A DNA stretch of 64,000 bases from Paraburkholderia sp. BL9I2N2 (lineage in GTDB: Bacteria; Pseudomonadota; Gammaproteobacteria; Burkholderiales; Burkholderiaceae), in assembly GCF_004339745.1 (NCBI RefSeq), contig NZ_SMGP01000001.1, forward strand, positions 744,001-808,000. Reading direction: 5' to 3'. The stretch's first letter is position 1. Each line of letters opens with the position of its first letter. The notes beneath the pieces were generated by a model that was given only the letters and a program-made list of their open reading frames with translations, was not told where the DNA came from and searched no databases. This document shows positions 25,904 through 36,365 of the stretch, in pieces. The position numbers and the translations under genes were made by a program.

Positions 25904-27640
25904 TCAGCTTCCCGACTTGGCCGACGGGGCAGCGGTGGACGGAACAGAAGTGGCCGCTGCCGCACTCATTCCGCTAGCGTTCGCACCGTTGGCAGCAGCG
26001 GGCGACGGTTTCACGACGCTCGGCCCGGCATTCCGTGCGCGGTCTGTGTCAGCGGTGGCCGGTGCGGCTTTCTCCAGGCGGCTAGCCGACTCGGCTTTTG
26101 CCGTCGCGTTCGCGGGCGCGGCTCCAGCGTTCAAACCCGCCGCTGCAGCTTTGCCCTTCCCATGCGCCGGCAGCGTCTCATTCGCCTGCGGACCGTTAGC
26201 CGGATCGTCGAGACCACCGCCCAACGCCGTGACCAGCGACGCATGCGCGCCCAGCCGCTCGGCCTGAATCTTCGCGACGCCTTCCTGCGCGCGCAGCAAC
26301 TGGTTTTGCGCGATCAGCACGTTCAGGTAATCGGTCAGCCCGCGCCGGTAACCTTCGCGTGACAGGTCGTAGTTCTTGCGGGCCGCCGCGACCGAACGGT
26401 CGGCGTCGTCGGCCTGAGTGGCGAGCGAGCGGATGCGGATCACCTGATCGGATATATCCTTGAGCGCGCCGACAATCGACTGGTTATAACCATCGACGGC
26501 TTCGTCATAGCCCGCCGACGCCGCACCGAGTTGCGAACGCAGCCGTCCGCCGTCGAGGATCGGCAGCGACAGCGCCGGCCCCGCGCTCCAGCTATGCGAC
26601 GGGTTCTTCAGAAACTGGAACAGCGGCCCCATCGCCGCATAACCGCCGATCGACGCCAGCAGGTTGATGTCCGGATAGAAGTCCGCTTTGGCCACGTCGA
26701 TGCCGCGCGCTTGCGCCGCGACCGTCCAGCGCGCCGCGACCACGTCCGGCCGATGGCCGATCAGATCCGCGGGCAAGGCGCTCGGCAGGCCGGCCGGCGC
26801 GTTCAGCGAAAGCGTCGGGCGCTGGATCGAATCGCCCGCGCCTGGACCCTTGCCGGCCAGCGCGGCCAGCTGATTGCGCCCGAGCGCGATCTTTTCTTCG
26901 ATTTCGTCGATCTGGCGTTCGTATTCCGGCAGCGGCGTTTCGGCCTGGCTCACTTCGAGTTGCGTGCCAATGCCGCCTTTCAGACGCCGGTTGGCCAGAT
27001 CCACGATCTGCTGCTGTTGCTGCAAGGTGGCTTTGGCGATGTCGAGCAGCGCATAGTTCATCGACATCTCGATGTACGTGCGCACCACGTTGCCTTCCAG
27101 TTCGAGCTGGGCGGCGCGCGCATCCGCCGCGCTCGCGTGGGCGGCGTCGAGCGCGCGCTCGGCGGCGTTCTTGTCCTTGCCCCAGATGTCGAGGTGATAC
27201 GACAGGCCGAGCGTGCCGGTGTTGTTCCACGATTGCTCGCCGGCCAGCGGCCCCGGGCCGTAGTAGAGGTTGTCGGCCCACTTCTGGCGCTGGATCGACA
27301 GGCTGCCGTTGACTTGCGGCGACAACGCCGAACGGGCGACACCCGCCATTGCCATGGCTTCGCGCACGCGCGCCTGGGCGGCCGCGAGGCTCGGATTGCC
27401 CGCCTGCGCTTCTTCGATCGACTGGTTCAGTTGCGGATCGTTATAGGCGCGCCACCAGTCGACGGCCGGCCATTGGGCGTCCGCGTTGGCGGCGCGGATC
27501 GCGTTGCCCGCGTCGAGCGAAGCGGGCTCGATTCCGCTTGCTTGCGGCGCGACGCCTCCGGTACTGGCGCAGCCGGCGATTGTTAATAGGATCGTAAGAA
27601 CCGCGGCTGCGGCGACCCCTTTCTGTACCGGAGACTGCAC
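25904..27640 (-). CDS. NodT-type outer-membrane efflux lipoprotein
   Basis: This is a 578-residue TolC-like outer-membrane factor, first gene of the efflux operon. The lipoprotein signal ends ILLTIAGC, with the lipidated Cys at about residue 24. Two OEP repeats follow (PQLNQSIEEAQAGNPSLAAAQARVREA; PSHSWSAGPALSLPILDGGRL). The GTG at 27640 is preferred, as GGAGGA lies five bases upstream; the TTG four codons earlier would overlap that site. Odd feature: after the normal OEP end near residue 474 there is a tail of about 104 Ala/Pro/Ser/Lys-rich residues, not usual in NodT proteins. The tail is in frame and shares the gene's base composition. Confidence 0.87.
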   Translation of the reverse strand: MQSPVQKGVAAAAVLTILLTIAGCASTGGVAPQASGIEPASLDAGNAIRAANADAQWPAVDWWRAYNDPQLNQSIEEAQAGNPSLAAAQARVREAMAMAGVARSALSPQVNGSLSIQRQKWADNLYYGPGPLAGEQSWNNTGTLGLSYHLDIWGKDKNAAERALDAAHASAADARAAQLELEGNVVRTYIEMSMNYALLDIAKATLQQQQQIVDLANRRLKGGIGTQLEVSQAETPLPEYERQIDEIEEKIALGRNQLAALAGKGPGAGDSIQRPTLSLNAPAGLPSALPADLIGHRPDVVAARWTVAAQARGIDVAKADFYPDINLLASIGGYAAMGPLFQFLKNPSHSWSAGPALSLPILDGGRLRSQLGAASAGYDEAVDGYNQSIVGALKDISDQVIRIRSLATQADDADRSVAAARKNYDLSREGYRRGLTDYLNVLIAQNQLLRAQEGVAKIQAERLGAHASLVTALGGGLDDPANGPQANETLPAHGKGKAAAAGLNAGAAPANATAKAESASRLEKAAPATADTDRARNAGPSVVKPSPAAANGANASGMSAAAATSVPSTAAPSAKSGS

Positions 27641-27742
27641 GATTTCCTCCAAAAATGATTATAGAAGCATGTGCGCCATTATATTTTTTGATTGATTGGG
27701 GAATAACCGGTAAAGATGCAAGGCATTTTTACGGGATATGAG

Positions 27743-27774
27743 ACAATCGCCTTTGCGAATCGTGTAACAATCGC
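27743..27774. promoter_or_regulatory. Candidate LysR operator
   Basis: ACAATCGC occurs at 27743-27750 and again at 27767-27774, 24 bp apart. Between them GCGAATCGT is a near inverted copy, giving the spaced dyad common for LysR regulators. It lies directly before the lysR-type gene and upstream of the divergent efflux operon. Binding is inferred. Confidence 0.45.
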
Positions 27775-27795
27775 TTCCGATCACAAGGGAAAGTT

Positions 27796-28734
27796 ATGGA
27801 TACGCTTCAAAACATGCGCGTATTTGTCCGCGTCGTCGAAGCGGGCAGCTTCACGGGTGCCGCGCAGCATCTGAACACGACCACGGCCTACGCGTCGCGC
27901 GCGGTGTCTGATCTGGAAGCGCATCTGCGCACGCGCCTCCTGAACCGCACGACGCGCCGCATCGCGCTGACCGAGGCCGGCGAGCGTTATTTGCAGCGCT
28001 GTGAGCAGATTCTCGCGTACGTGGATCAGGCGGAGGCCGAGGCGAGCGACGCCCACGCCCGCCCGTCCGGCAAGCTGAAGGTCCACGCCATGACGAGCTT
28101 TGGCCAGCACTATGTGGTGCCGGCCGTCGGCCGCTATCAGGACCGCTACCCGGACGTGCATATCGAACTGACGCTCGCGCAGCGCATGCCCGATCTGCTC
28201 GACGAAGGTTTCGACGTGTCGCTCACGCTCGCCACCGGTCTGCCGGATTCGGGGCTGGTGTCGCAGCGGTTGGGCAGCGCGTTCAGCATTGCGTGCGCGT
28301 CGCCTGCGTATCTGGAGCGGCACGGCGTGCCGCAAACGCCGGCCGACCTCTCGCGCCATGCGTGTCTGCAAATGGTCACGCCGGTGTTCCCGACCGACAA
28401 ATGGACCTTCGACGGCCCAAACGGCGAGGAAACCATCGCGCTCGGCGCGACCACGTTCCAGGTGAACGTGGCCGAAGCCATGGCGGTGGCGGTGTCGAGC
28501 GGCATGGGCGTCGGGCTGATTCCGATCTACTCGGCAATTAGCGGTTTGCGAAGCGGCGAACTGGTGTGGCTGCTGCCGGAATACACGTCGCAGGAAATGA
28601 ATCTGTACGCCTTGTACCCGTCCCGGCAGTATCTGGACGCCAAGATCCGCACGTGGGTCGAGTTCCTGCGTGAGGAACTACCTGTCACGCTGGCCGCGGA
28701 TCAGGAGGAACTGCGCGAGTTCGCGCGAACCTGA
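27796..28734 (+). CDS. LysR-family regulator of the efflux operon (AaeR-like)
   Basis: This is a 312-residue regulator. The N-terminal winged helix covers about residues 1-60 (MRVFVRVVEAGSFTGAAQHL, TTTAYASRAVSDLEAHL). A linker helix and the LysR effector domain follow (GKLKVHAMTSFGQHYVVPAV). The variant helix with Thr-Thr-Ala in place of the usual Ser-Gln-Pro-Ala is found in the CrgA/AaeR-like subgroup. GGGAAAG lies before the ATG. It is divergent from the four-gene efflux operon and most likely activates it in response to an aromatic acid. Confidence 0.88.
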   Translation: MDTLQNMRVFVRVVEAGSFTGAAQHLNTTTAYASRAVSDLEAHLRTRLLNRTTRRIALTEAGERYLQRCEQILAYVDQAEAEASDAHARPSGKLKVHAMTSFGQHYVVPAVGRYQDRYPDVHIELTLAQRMPDLLDEGFDVSLTLATGLPDSGLVSQRLGSAFSIACASPAYLERHGVPQTPADLSRHACLQMVTPVFPTDKWTFDGPNGEETIALGATTFQVNVAEAMAVAVSSGMGVGLIPIYSAISGLRSGELVWLLPEYTSQEMNLYALYPSRQYLDAKIRTWVEFLREELPVTLAADQEELREFART

Positions 28735-28954
28735 CACCGCGCCGTGCGGGCGTTCCGGCGATGGCCAACTGGCTGCCGCCAGGCGGCACGGGCCGCTGTT
28801 ACATAAGTGCCGCGTCGCAACATTTCCTTATTTCTCCCGCGCGGTCGATTTGCTAACGTGTCGTTCATGCGCTGCGGTATTGCACCGGACGCGCGCAGTT
28901 CGCCGCCGTTCGGCAAATCGCTACACATCGCAACGACAGAAGGACGAGGGATTC

Positions 28955-29113
28955 ATGGATACGCATCTGATGATCGGCGTGGCCGTCATGTTGGGCTTGA
29001 TCGGGATCGCCGCATCGCGCGATCTGCTCCGCCGCCTGCGCGAACAGCAGCCGCAACTGGTGCCGGTCAAGGTCGAGCGCCCGGATTTGCAGGGGCAGCG
29101 GCGCGATCGCTGA
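28955..29113 (+). CDS. Small single-helix membrane protein, 52 residues, unknown function
   Basis: A short gene with AGGACGAGGG just before the ATG. The product begins MDTHLMIGVAVMLGLIGIAA, a single hydrophobic helix, followed by an Arg/Gln-rich cytoplasmic tail (SRDLLRRLREQQPQ...QGQRRDR). I do not recognise the family. The clear ribosome site and membrane-anchor layout make it more likely real than the longer overlapping frames. It stands alone between the LysR gene and the convergent YedK-type gene. Confidence 0.6.
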   Translation: MDTHLMIGVAVMLGLIGIAASRDLLRRLREQQPQLVPVKVERPDLQGQRRDR

Positions 29114-29208
29114 GGATTGGCGTGGCGCCGCTTTGGCGGGCGGCCTGTTTTCCGATCTTGGGGCCTAGCGGTTGACGCACGTTCCGGGCGCACATCTGGC
29201 GCTCAAAT

Positions 29209-29931
29209 TCAGTTCACTGCTGCAATCAGGCCCGGCTCGTCATTGAGCGTGCGGTCCACGTCGTGGCTCACCCGATGCCAGCGAAAGCGCCCGGCGGCCA
29301 AGCCCGCGCTGCGCGTCAACTGCTCGAGTTCGTCGAGCGGGAGTTTCGGGTCCAGCCAGCGCCGCGCCGCGTCCGGCGCGAATGCCAGCGGACGGCGGTC
29401 GTGCACGTCGACGAGGCCCGCGTCGGCGATGGCCGTCACGATCACCATTCCCATGCCTTCCATTTGCGGCTCGGTGCCGCGCACGCTCGAGAGCGCCGCG
29501 AGATACATGGGCGAGTCGCTCTTCAGATGCACGAAGTAGGGCTGGCGAATCGGCGGCTCGTCTAGTCTGTCTTTGCTGTCCGCGATGGTGGTCACGGACG
29601 CGGTTTCCGTGCGCCACTCGAACCAGCCGTCCGCCGGCACCAATACCCGTCCGGTTTTCCACAGTTCCTTGAAGTAGCGCCCGTTCGGCGCGGCGTCCGC
29701 GCGCGCGTTGATCGTCTGCGGCAGATGTTGTTCGCGTGCCCAGTCCGGGCAATAGCCCCAGTGGACCGCGTGTACCGTCTGATCCGGATAGATGGCGAGC
29801 GGGTGGGTGCCGGGCGCGAGGTTGTAGCCGGGACGGCGGTCGACGGCGTCGAAGAGCATGAGTGGATCGGCGAGGCCGAGGTGCTCGACGTAGAGATGCG
29901 GATCGCGATACTGGCTGATTCGACCACACAT
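29209..29931 (-). CDS. SOS-response-associated peptidase (YedK/HMCES, abasic-site crosslinker)
   Basis: This is a 240-residue SRAP protein. The start MCGRISQY places catalytic Cys2 after Met removal; this residue forms a thiazolidine link to abasic sites in single-stranded DNA. The conserved INARADAAPNGRYFKELW, PADGWFEW (with the active Glu) and the late His segment HDRRPLAFAP are present. The ATG at 29931 is fixed by Cys2 and by GGAGG upstream; the longer frame would bury the Cys. It is transcribed alone. An LexA box was not recognised upstream, so SOS control is not shown. Confidence 0.92.
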   Translation of the reverse strand: MCGRISQYRDPHLYVEHLGLADPLMLFDAVDRRPGYNLAPGTHPLAIYPDQTVHAVHWGYCPDWAREQHLPQTINARADAAPNGRYFKELWKTGRVLVPADGWFEWRTETASVTTIADSKDRLDEPPIRQPYFVHLKSDSPMYLAALSSVRGTEPQMEGMGMVIVTAIADAGLVDVHDRRPLAFAPDAARRWLDPKLPLDELEQLTRSAGLAAGRFRWHRVSHDVDRTLNDEPGLIAAVN

Positions 29932-30133
29932 GAGCGACCTCCGGAGGCGACCTGCCTGGGGTTCGACAACCGCGGTTGGATGACCGCGGTTCGACAACCT
30001 CGACAGCGTAGTGCCTGCCGTGCCGGCCCGCTACCCAGATCGGCCCCTAGCCGACCGACCCGACCGACCCGGCTGAGCGACCCGAACCGAAGCCGACTCA
30101 AGCCGAAGCCGACCCAACCCACCTCAGTGCCCG

Positions 30134-30940
30134 CTAGATCTCGACAACCTTATCCCACGCGAAAAGCGGATTTTCCAGCAAGCCGGTGCGTCGGTCGAGA
30201 TAGCCGCGCGGATTGCAGACCACGCGCGTGCCATTCACGTTGTAGTCGAACGGCGTATGCGTGTGCCCATGAATCCACAGCGCGACCGGCGGGCCCACGA
30301 GGTCCGGCAAGTGATTGACGAAGCCCGCCGACACGAGGTCTTCCGCGTAACGCTCGGCGAGACTCAGCCGATGCGGCGCGTGGTGCGTGACGACGATCGT
30401 CTTGCCGCCGAACGGCCTGGCGAGTTCGCCTTCCAGCCAGGCGCGTGCTTGCCGGTGCAGCGCGAGCGAGTCGTCGGGCGTGAAGTCGCGCGTGGCGTCA
30501 TGGGTGTCGTGCGGCCAGTTCATCTGGATCAGCCCGCGGAAATCGAGCATGACCTTGCGCGACGCCTCGATCGATTCGGCGAGCGTGTCCGGGTCGTTCC
30601 CGTACAACGCGAAGTCGGTCCACAAGGTCGTGCCGAGCACGCGCCACCGGCCTTGCGGGTCGACCAGCGCGGCGTTGTTCAGCACGTGCACGTTATCGAC
30701 CTGCGCGGCCGCGTCGTAGAGCGCGGCGTCAAGCGCGCTGAACTCGCCGTCGTAGTACTCGTGATTGCCGGGCACGTAGACCACCGGCACGGCGCCGTCG
30801 AAAGTCTGCGCAGCCCAGCGCGGTCCGGCCGCGTGATTGTGGATGTCGCCGGCCAGCACGATCAGATCCGCCTGCGCATGCGGGATCAGCTCGGGCTCGT
30901 CGTTCTCCAGATGCAGATCGGACAGCACTCGAATCTTCAC
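30134..30940 (-). CDS. Calcineurin-type metallophosphoesterase
   Basis: This is a 268-residue phosphoesterase. The metal motifs are SDLHLE (D-x-H), LAGDIHN (GD), GNHEYYDG (GNHE), then VVTHHAP and GHTHTPFDY for the second metal. It resembles YkuE/YfcE-like enzymes, with unknown substrate. The start is taken as GTG at 30940 (reads MKIRVLSDLHLE), eight bases after CAGGAG; the GTG two codons earlier is too close to that site. It lies between the YedK-type gene and the FAD-linked dehydrogenase, all on the minus strand, but the gaps suggest separate units. Confidence 0.85.
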   Translation of the reverse strand: MKIRVLSDLHLENDEPELIPHAQADLIVLAGDIHNHAAGPRWAAQTFDGAVPVVYVPGNHEYYDGEFSALDAALYDAAAQVDNVHVLNNAALVDPQGRWRVLGTTLWTDFALYGNDPDTLAESIEASRKVMLDFRGLIQMNWPHDTHDATRDFTPDDSLALHRQARAWLEGELARPFGGKTIVVTHHAPHRLSLAERYAEDLVSAGFVNHLPDLVGPPVALWIHGHTHTPFDYNVNGTRVVCNPRGYLDRRTGLLENPLFAWDKVVEI

Positions 30941-30990
30941 GACCACGACTCCTGCAAGTAGCTCCGCAAGGGAGCGCGGAGCATCAGACT

Positions 30991-32409
30991 CTAGCGTAGC
31001 ACCTTGCCCGGATTCATCAGATTCAGCGGATCGAGCGCGCGTTTGACGGCGCGCATCAATTGCACTTCGACGTCCTGCTTGTAGTGCATCGCCTCGTCGA
31101 TCTTCAACTGGCCGAGCCCGTGTTCCGCGCTGATGCTGCCGCGATGCCGGTGCACGCTGTCGTAGACGATCTGGTTGATCGGGCTCTGGTATTGCTCGAG
31201 GAACGTTTTAGCGTCGCCGCCCTCGGGCGCCTGCACGTTGTAATGCAGATTGCCGTCGCCGAGATGGCCGAACGTCACCATGCGCGCGCCGGGCACGGCC
31301 TGCGCGATCGCCGCGTCGGTTTCCTCGATGAAGTGGCCGATGCGCGAGATCGGCACCGCGATATCGTGCTTGATGTTCAGGCCTTCCTCGGCCTGGGCGA
31401 GCGGAATGTGTTCGCGCAGATTCCAGAACGCGCGCGACTGGCTGAGATTTTCCGCGACCACCGCGTCTTGCACCAGACCGTCTTCGAGCGCCGTTTCCAT
31501 CAGACGCTCGAACAGGCCGCGTGCGTGCTCCTCGCTTTCGCTGTCCGACAGTTCGAGCAGCACGACTTGCGCGTGCGGCTCGGCGAACGGATAGCGCATC
31601 TGCTCGAAATGCCGGCCGACGAGGCGCAGGCAGAAATCCGACATCAATTCGAAGCCGGTCAGGAGCGGCCCGGCGATGCACTGTGTGAGCGACAAAAAGT
31701 CGAGCGCGGCGTACGGCGACGCGAGCGCGGCGAGCGCCGTGACGCGCGCAGCCGGTTGCGGATGCAACTTGAGCACGGCGGCGGTAATGATGCCGAGCGT
31801 GCCTTCCGCGCCGATGAACAGGTCGCGCAGATCGTAGCCGGTATTGTCCTTGCGCAGTCCGCGCAGGCCGTCCCACAGTTCGCCTTGCGGCGTGACCACT
31901 TCGAGGCCGAGGCACAACTCGCGCGCATTGCCGTAGCGGAGCACGCCGGTGCCGCCCGCGTTGGTGGCGAGATTGCCGCCGATCGTGCAGCTGCCTTCGG
32001 CGGCGAGGCTCAAGGGGAAGAGGCGGCCGGCCTCGTCGGCGTGCTTCTGCACTTCGGCGAGCATGACGCCGGCTTCGACCGTGATCGTATTGTTGTGCGG
32101 ATCGATGTCGCGCACCCGGTTCAGACGCCGCAAGCTGATGACCGCCTGCGCGCCGCTTGCGTCCGGCGTGGCGCCGCCGGCGAGTCCGGTGTTGCCGCCT
32201 TGCGGAACCAGCGCGATGCGATGTTCGACGGCGAGCTTCACGAGCGCCACGACTTCGTCAGGCGTGGCCGGGCAGAGCACCGCGCACGCCGCGCCGGTGT
32301 AGCGGCGGCGCCAGTCGGTCAGGTACGGGGCGGTGTCGTGCGGATCGGTCAGCACCTGCGCGGCGCCGATGGCGTCGCGGCAGGCGGTGAGGAAAGCGGT
32401 CTGGGTCAT
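30991..32409 (-). CDS. FAD-linked dehydrogenase of the GlcD/D-2-hydroxyacid type
   Basis: This is a 472-residue cytoplasmic flavoenzyme. The N-terminal FAD_binding_4 domain has VPQGGNTGLAGGATPD and CTIGGNLATNAGGTGVLRYG. The C-terminal FAD-oxidase_C domain carries FGHLGDGNLHYNV and the closing SAEHGLGQLK and LMNPGKVL. These fit D-lactate/D-2-hydroxyglutarate dehydrogenases that pass electrons to a quinone or ETF. The ETF-ubiquinone oxidoreductase gene elsewhere in the window could be downstream in that chain, as inference. No glcE/glcF partners adjoin it, favouring a stand-alone D2HGDH-like enzyme. Confidence 0.88.
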   Translation of the reverse strand: MTQTAFLTACRDAIGAAQVLTDPHDTAPYLTDWRRRYTGAACAVLCPATPDEVVALVKLAVEHRIALVPQGGNTGLAGGATPDASGAQAVISLRRLNRVRDIDPHNNTITVEAGVMLAEVQKHADEAGRLFPLSLAAEGSCTIGGNLATNAGGTGVLRYGNARELCLGLEVVTPQGELWDGLRGLRKDNTGYDLRDLFIGAEGTLGIITAAVLKLHPQPAARVTALAALASPYAALDFLSLTQCIAGPLLTGFELMSDFCLRLVGRHFEQMRYPFAEPHAQVVLLELSDSESEEHARGLFERLMETALEDGLVQDAVVAENLSQSRAFWNLREHIPLAQAEEGLNIKHDIAVPISRIGHFIEETDAAIAQAVPGARMVTFGHLGDGNLHYNVQAPEGGDAKTFLEQYQSPINQIVYDSVHRHRGSISAEHGLGQLKIDEAMHYKQDVEVQLMRAVKRALDPLNLMNPGKVLR

Positions 32410-32463
32410 GTTGGTCGGTCAGCGTATTCGGGCGGAAATGTCAGGTGAGGCGCAGCGTTTTCG

Positions 32464-34986
<2,523 letters not shown>

Positions 34987-35030
34987 GCCGCGCGGAGTGC
35001 GTACTGGTCGGCGCTGAAGCTACCGCATCG

Positions 35031-35351
35031 CTACAACGAAATCTTCCCGACGCAGATGTCTTTGAACATCACCCAGTCGCCCATCAGGCTATAAAGCGGA
35101 TGCCGGAAGGTAGCCGGCCGGTTCTTCTCGAAGAAGAAATGCCCGACCCAGGCAAAGCCGTATCCGCAGATCACGGCAGCGGGCAGCCATAGCCAGTCGC
35201 CGGTGGCGAGCGCCATGGCGAGACAGCCGATCACGCCGAGCGATCCCACGAAATGCAGCCGCCGCGAGACTGTGTTGCGATGCTCGCTCAGGTAGTACGG
35301 ATAGAACTCCGCGAAACTCGCGAAGTGATCGGTGTGCGCGGTTTGAGCCAT
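35031..35351 (-). CDS. Mpo1-like/DUF962 protein
   Basis: This is a 106-residue membrane protein of the DUF962 (Mpo1/YGL010w) family; yeast Mpo1 is an Fe-dependent dioxygenase of 2-hydroxy fatty acids. The conserved FYPYYLSEHRNTVSRRLHFVG and GHFFFEKNRPATFRHPLYSL are both present; their histidines (LSEH, RRLHFVG, GHFFFE, RHP) are the likely metal ligands. GGAGG precedes the ATG at 35351. The bacterial role is unproven. Confidence 0.85.
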   Translation of the reverse strand: MAQTAHTDHFASFAEFYPYYLSEHRNTVSRRLHFVGSLGVIGCLAMALATGDWLWLPAAVICGYGFAWVGHFFFEKNRPATFRHPLYSLMGDWVMFKDICVGKISL

Positions 35352-35531
35352 CACGGCCTCCGATTGCGACGCTTCTCGATGCTTCAGCGTGCGCGCCAAC
35401 AGGCCCAGACACACGCGCTCGAAGCAGGACAGGCTTGATCCATTGTGCGGCTATCGGGCGACGCGCGCAACCTGGCCGTTCGGCCGATGGCGCGCCGCTC
35501 CTCACGCGGCTATCGTGACGACTCGCAACGT

Positions 35532-36365
35532 TTATCGGATCTCGCGGGGCGCACCGGAAGCGAAGCTGAAGAGGGAGTCGAGCGTGGCGTCCGGTTGCTC
35601 GGTCATGAGCGCGTGGCCTGCTTCGAGCGTGACCGTGTCGACCGGCACACCGGCTTGCGCCAAGGCGCCAGCAAGCGCTTTGGCCGCGCGCGGCGGTGTC
35701 ATCGCATCGCGGCGGCCGACGATCAGGCGTGCCGCACAGCGCAGCTGCGCGGCGCGGGTGAGGCCGTCCGCGTAGCTGTTGCAGGCGGCGAAGTCGGTGT
35801 GGAACAGGTTCGGCTCGCCGCTTGCCGAGACACGCTCCATCAAGCGCTGGTTCATACCGTGCAGCCAGAAGCCGGGGCCGGGGCAGGAGGGTTTGGCTGC
35901 GAAGGTCGAATGCGACCACTCGTTGACCATGCCGATCGCTTCGGGCTCACGGTGCAAGGCGGCGTCGAGCAAGGCGTCGGAGACGGCCATCGGTATCGCC
36001 GTGGCGAGCAGGGCGAGGTGGGTTGCCCGCTCCGGATAGCGGCCGGCGAAGTCGAGCGCGATCAGCGAGCCCATGCTGTGGCCGGCCACGAAAGCGCGTT
36101 GCACGCCGGCGGCGTCGAGCAGCGCGGCGAGCCAGTCGGCCATGGCGGGCACCGTGGTCAGAGCCGGGCCCGCGCTGCGGCAGTGGCCGGGCAGATCCAC
36201 GGCCAGCACGCTAAAGCCGTGATGCGCGAAGTAGCGGGTTTGCAGCGCCCACACGCTGTGATCGTGCTCGGCGCCGTGGATGAAAACGGCGGTCGGCAGG
36301 CTCGCATCGAACGGTTTGCCGCCGGTGTAGGCGTAGGCGGGTTTGCCTTGAACAGTGAGGATCAT
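35532..36365 (-). CDS. Alpha/beta-hydrolase coupled to metY
   Basis: This is a 277-residue alpha/beta-hydrolase. The oxyanion segment is FIHGAEHDHSVW, the nucleophile elbow GHSMGS (Ser at about residue 107), the acid probably in VGRRDAMTP and the His in LEAGHALMTEQ. Its ATG overlaps the metY stop (ATGA), so the two are translated together. The substrate is unknown; coupling with O-acetylhomoserine sulfhydrylase hints at a thioester or acyl-homoserine-related role, but that is only contextual. Ordinary length for the family. Confidence 0.82.
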   Translation of the reverse strand: MILTVQGKPAYAYTGGKPFDASLPTAVFIHGAEHDHSVWALQTRYFAHHGFSVLAVDLPGHCRSAGPALTTVPAMADWLAALLDAAGVQRAFVAGHSMGSLIALDFAGRYPERATHLALLATAIPMAVSDALLDAALHREPEAIGMVNEWSHSTFAAKPSCPGPGFWLHGMNQRLMERVSASGEPNLFHTDFAACNSYADGLTRAAQLRCAARLIVGRRDAMTPPRAAKALAGALAQAGVPVDTVTLEAGHALMTEQPDATLDSLFSFASGAPREIR

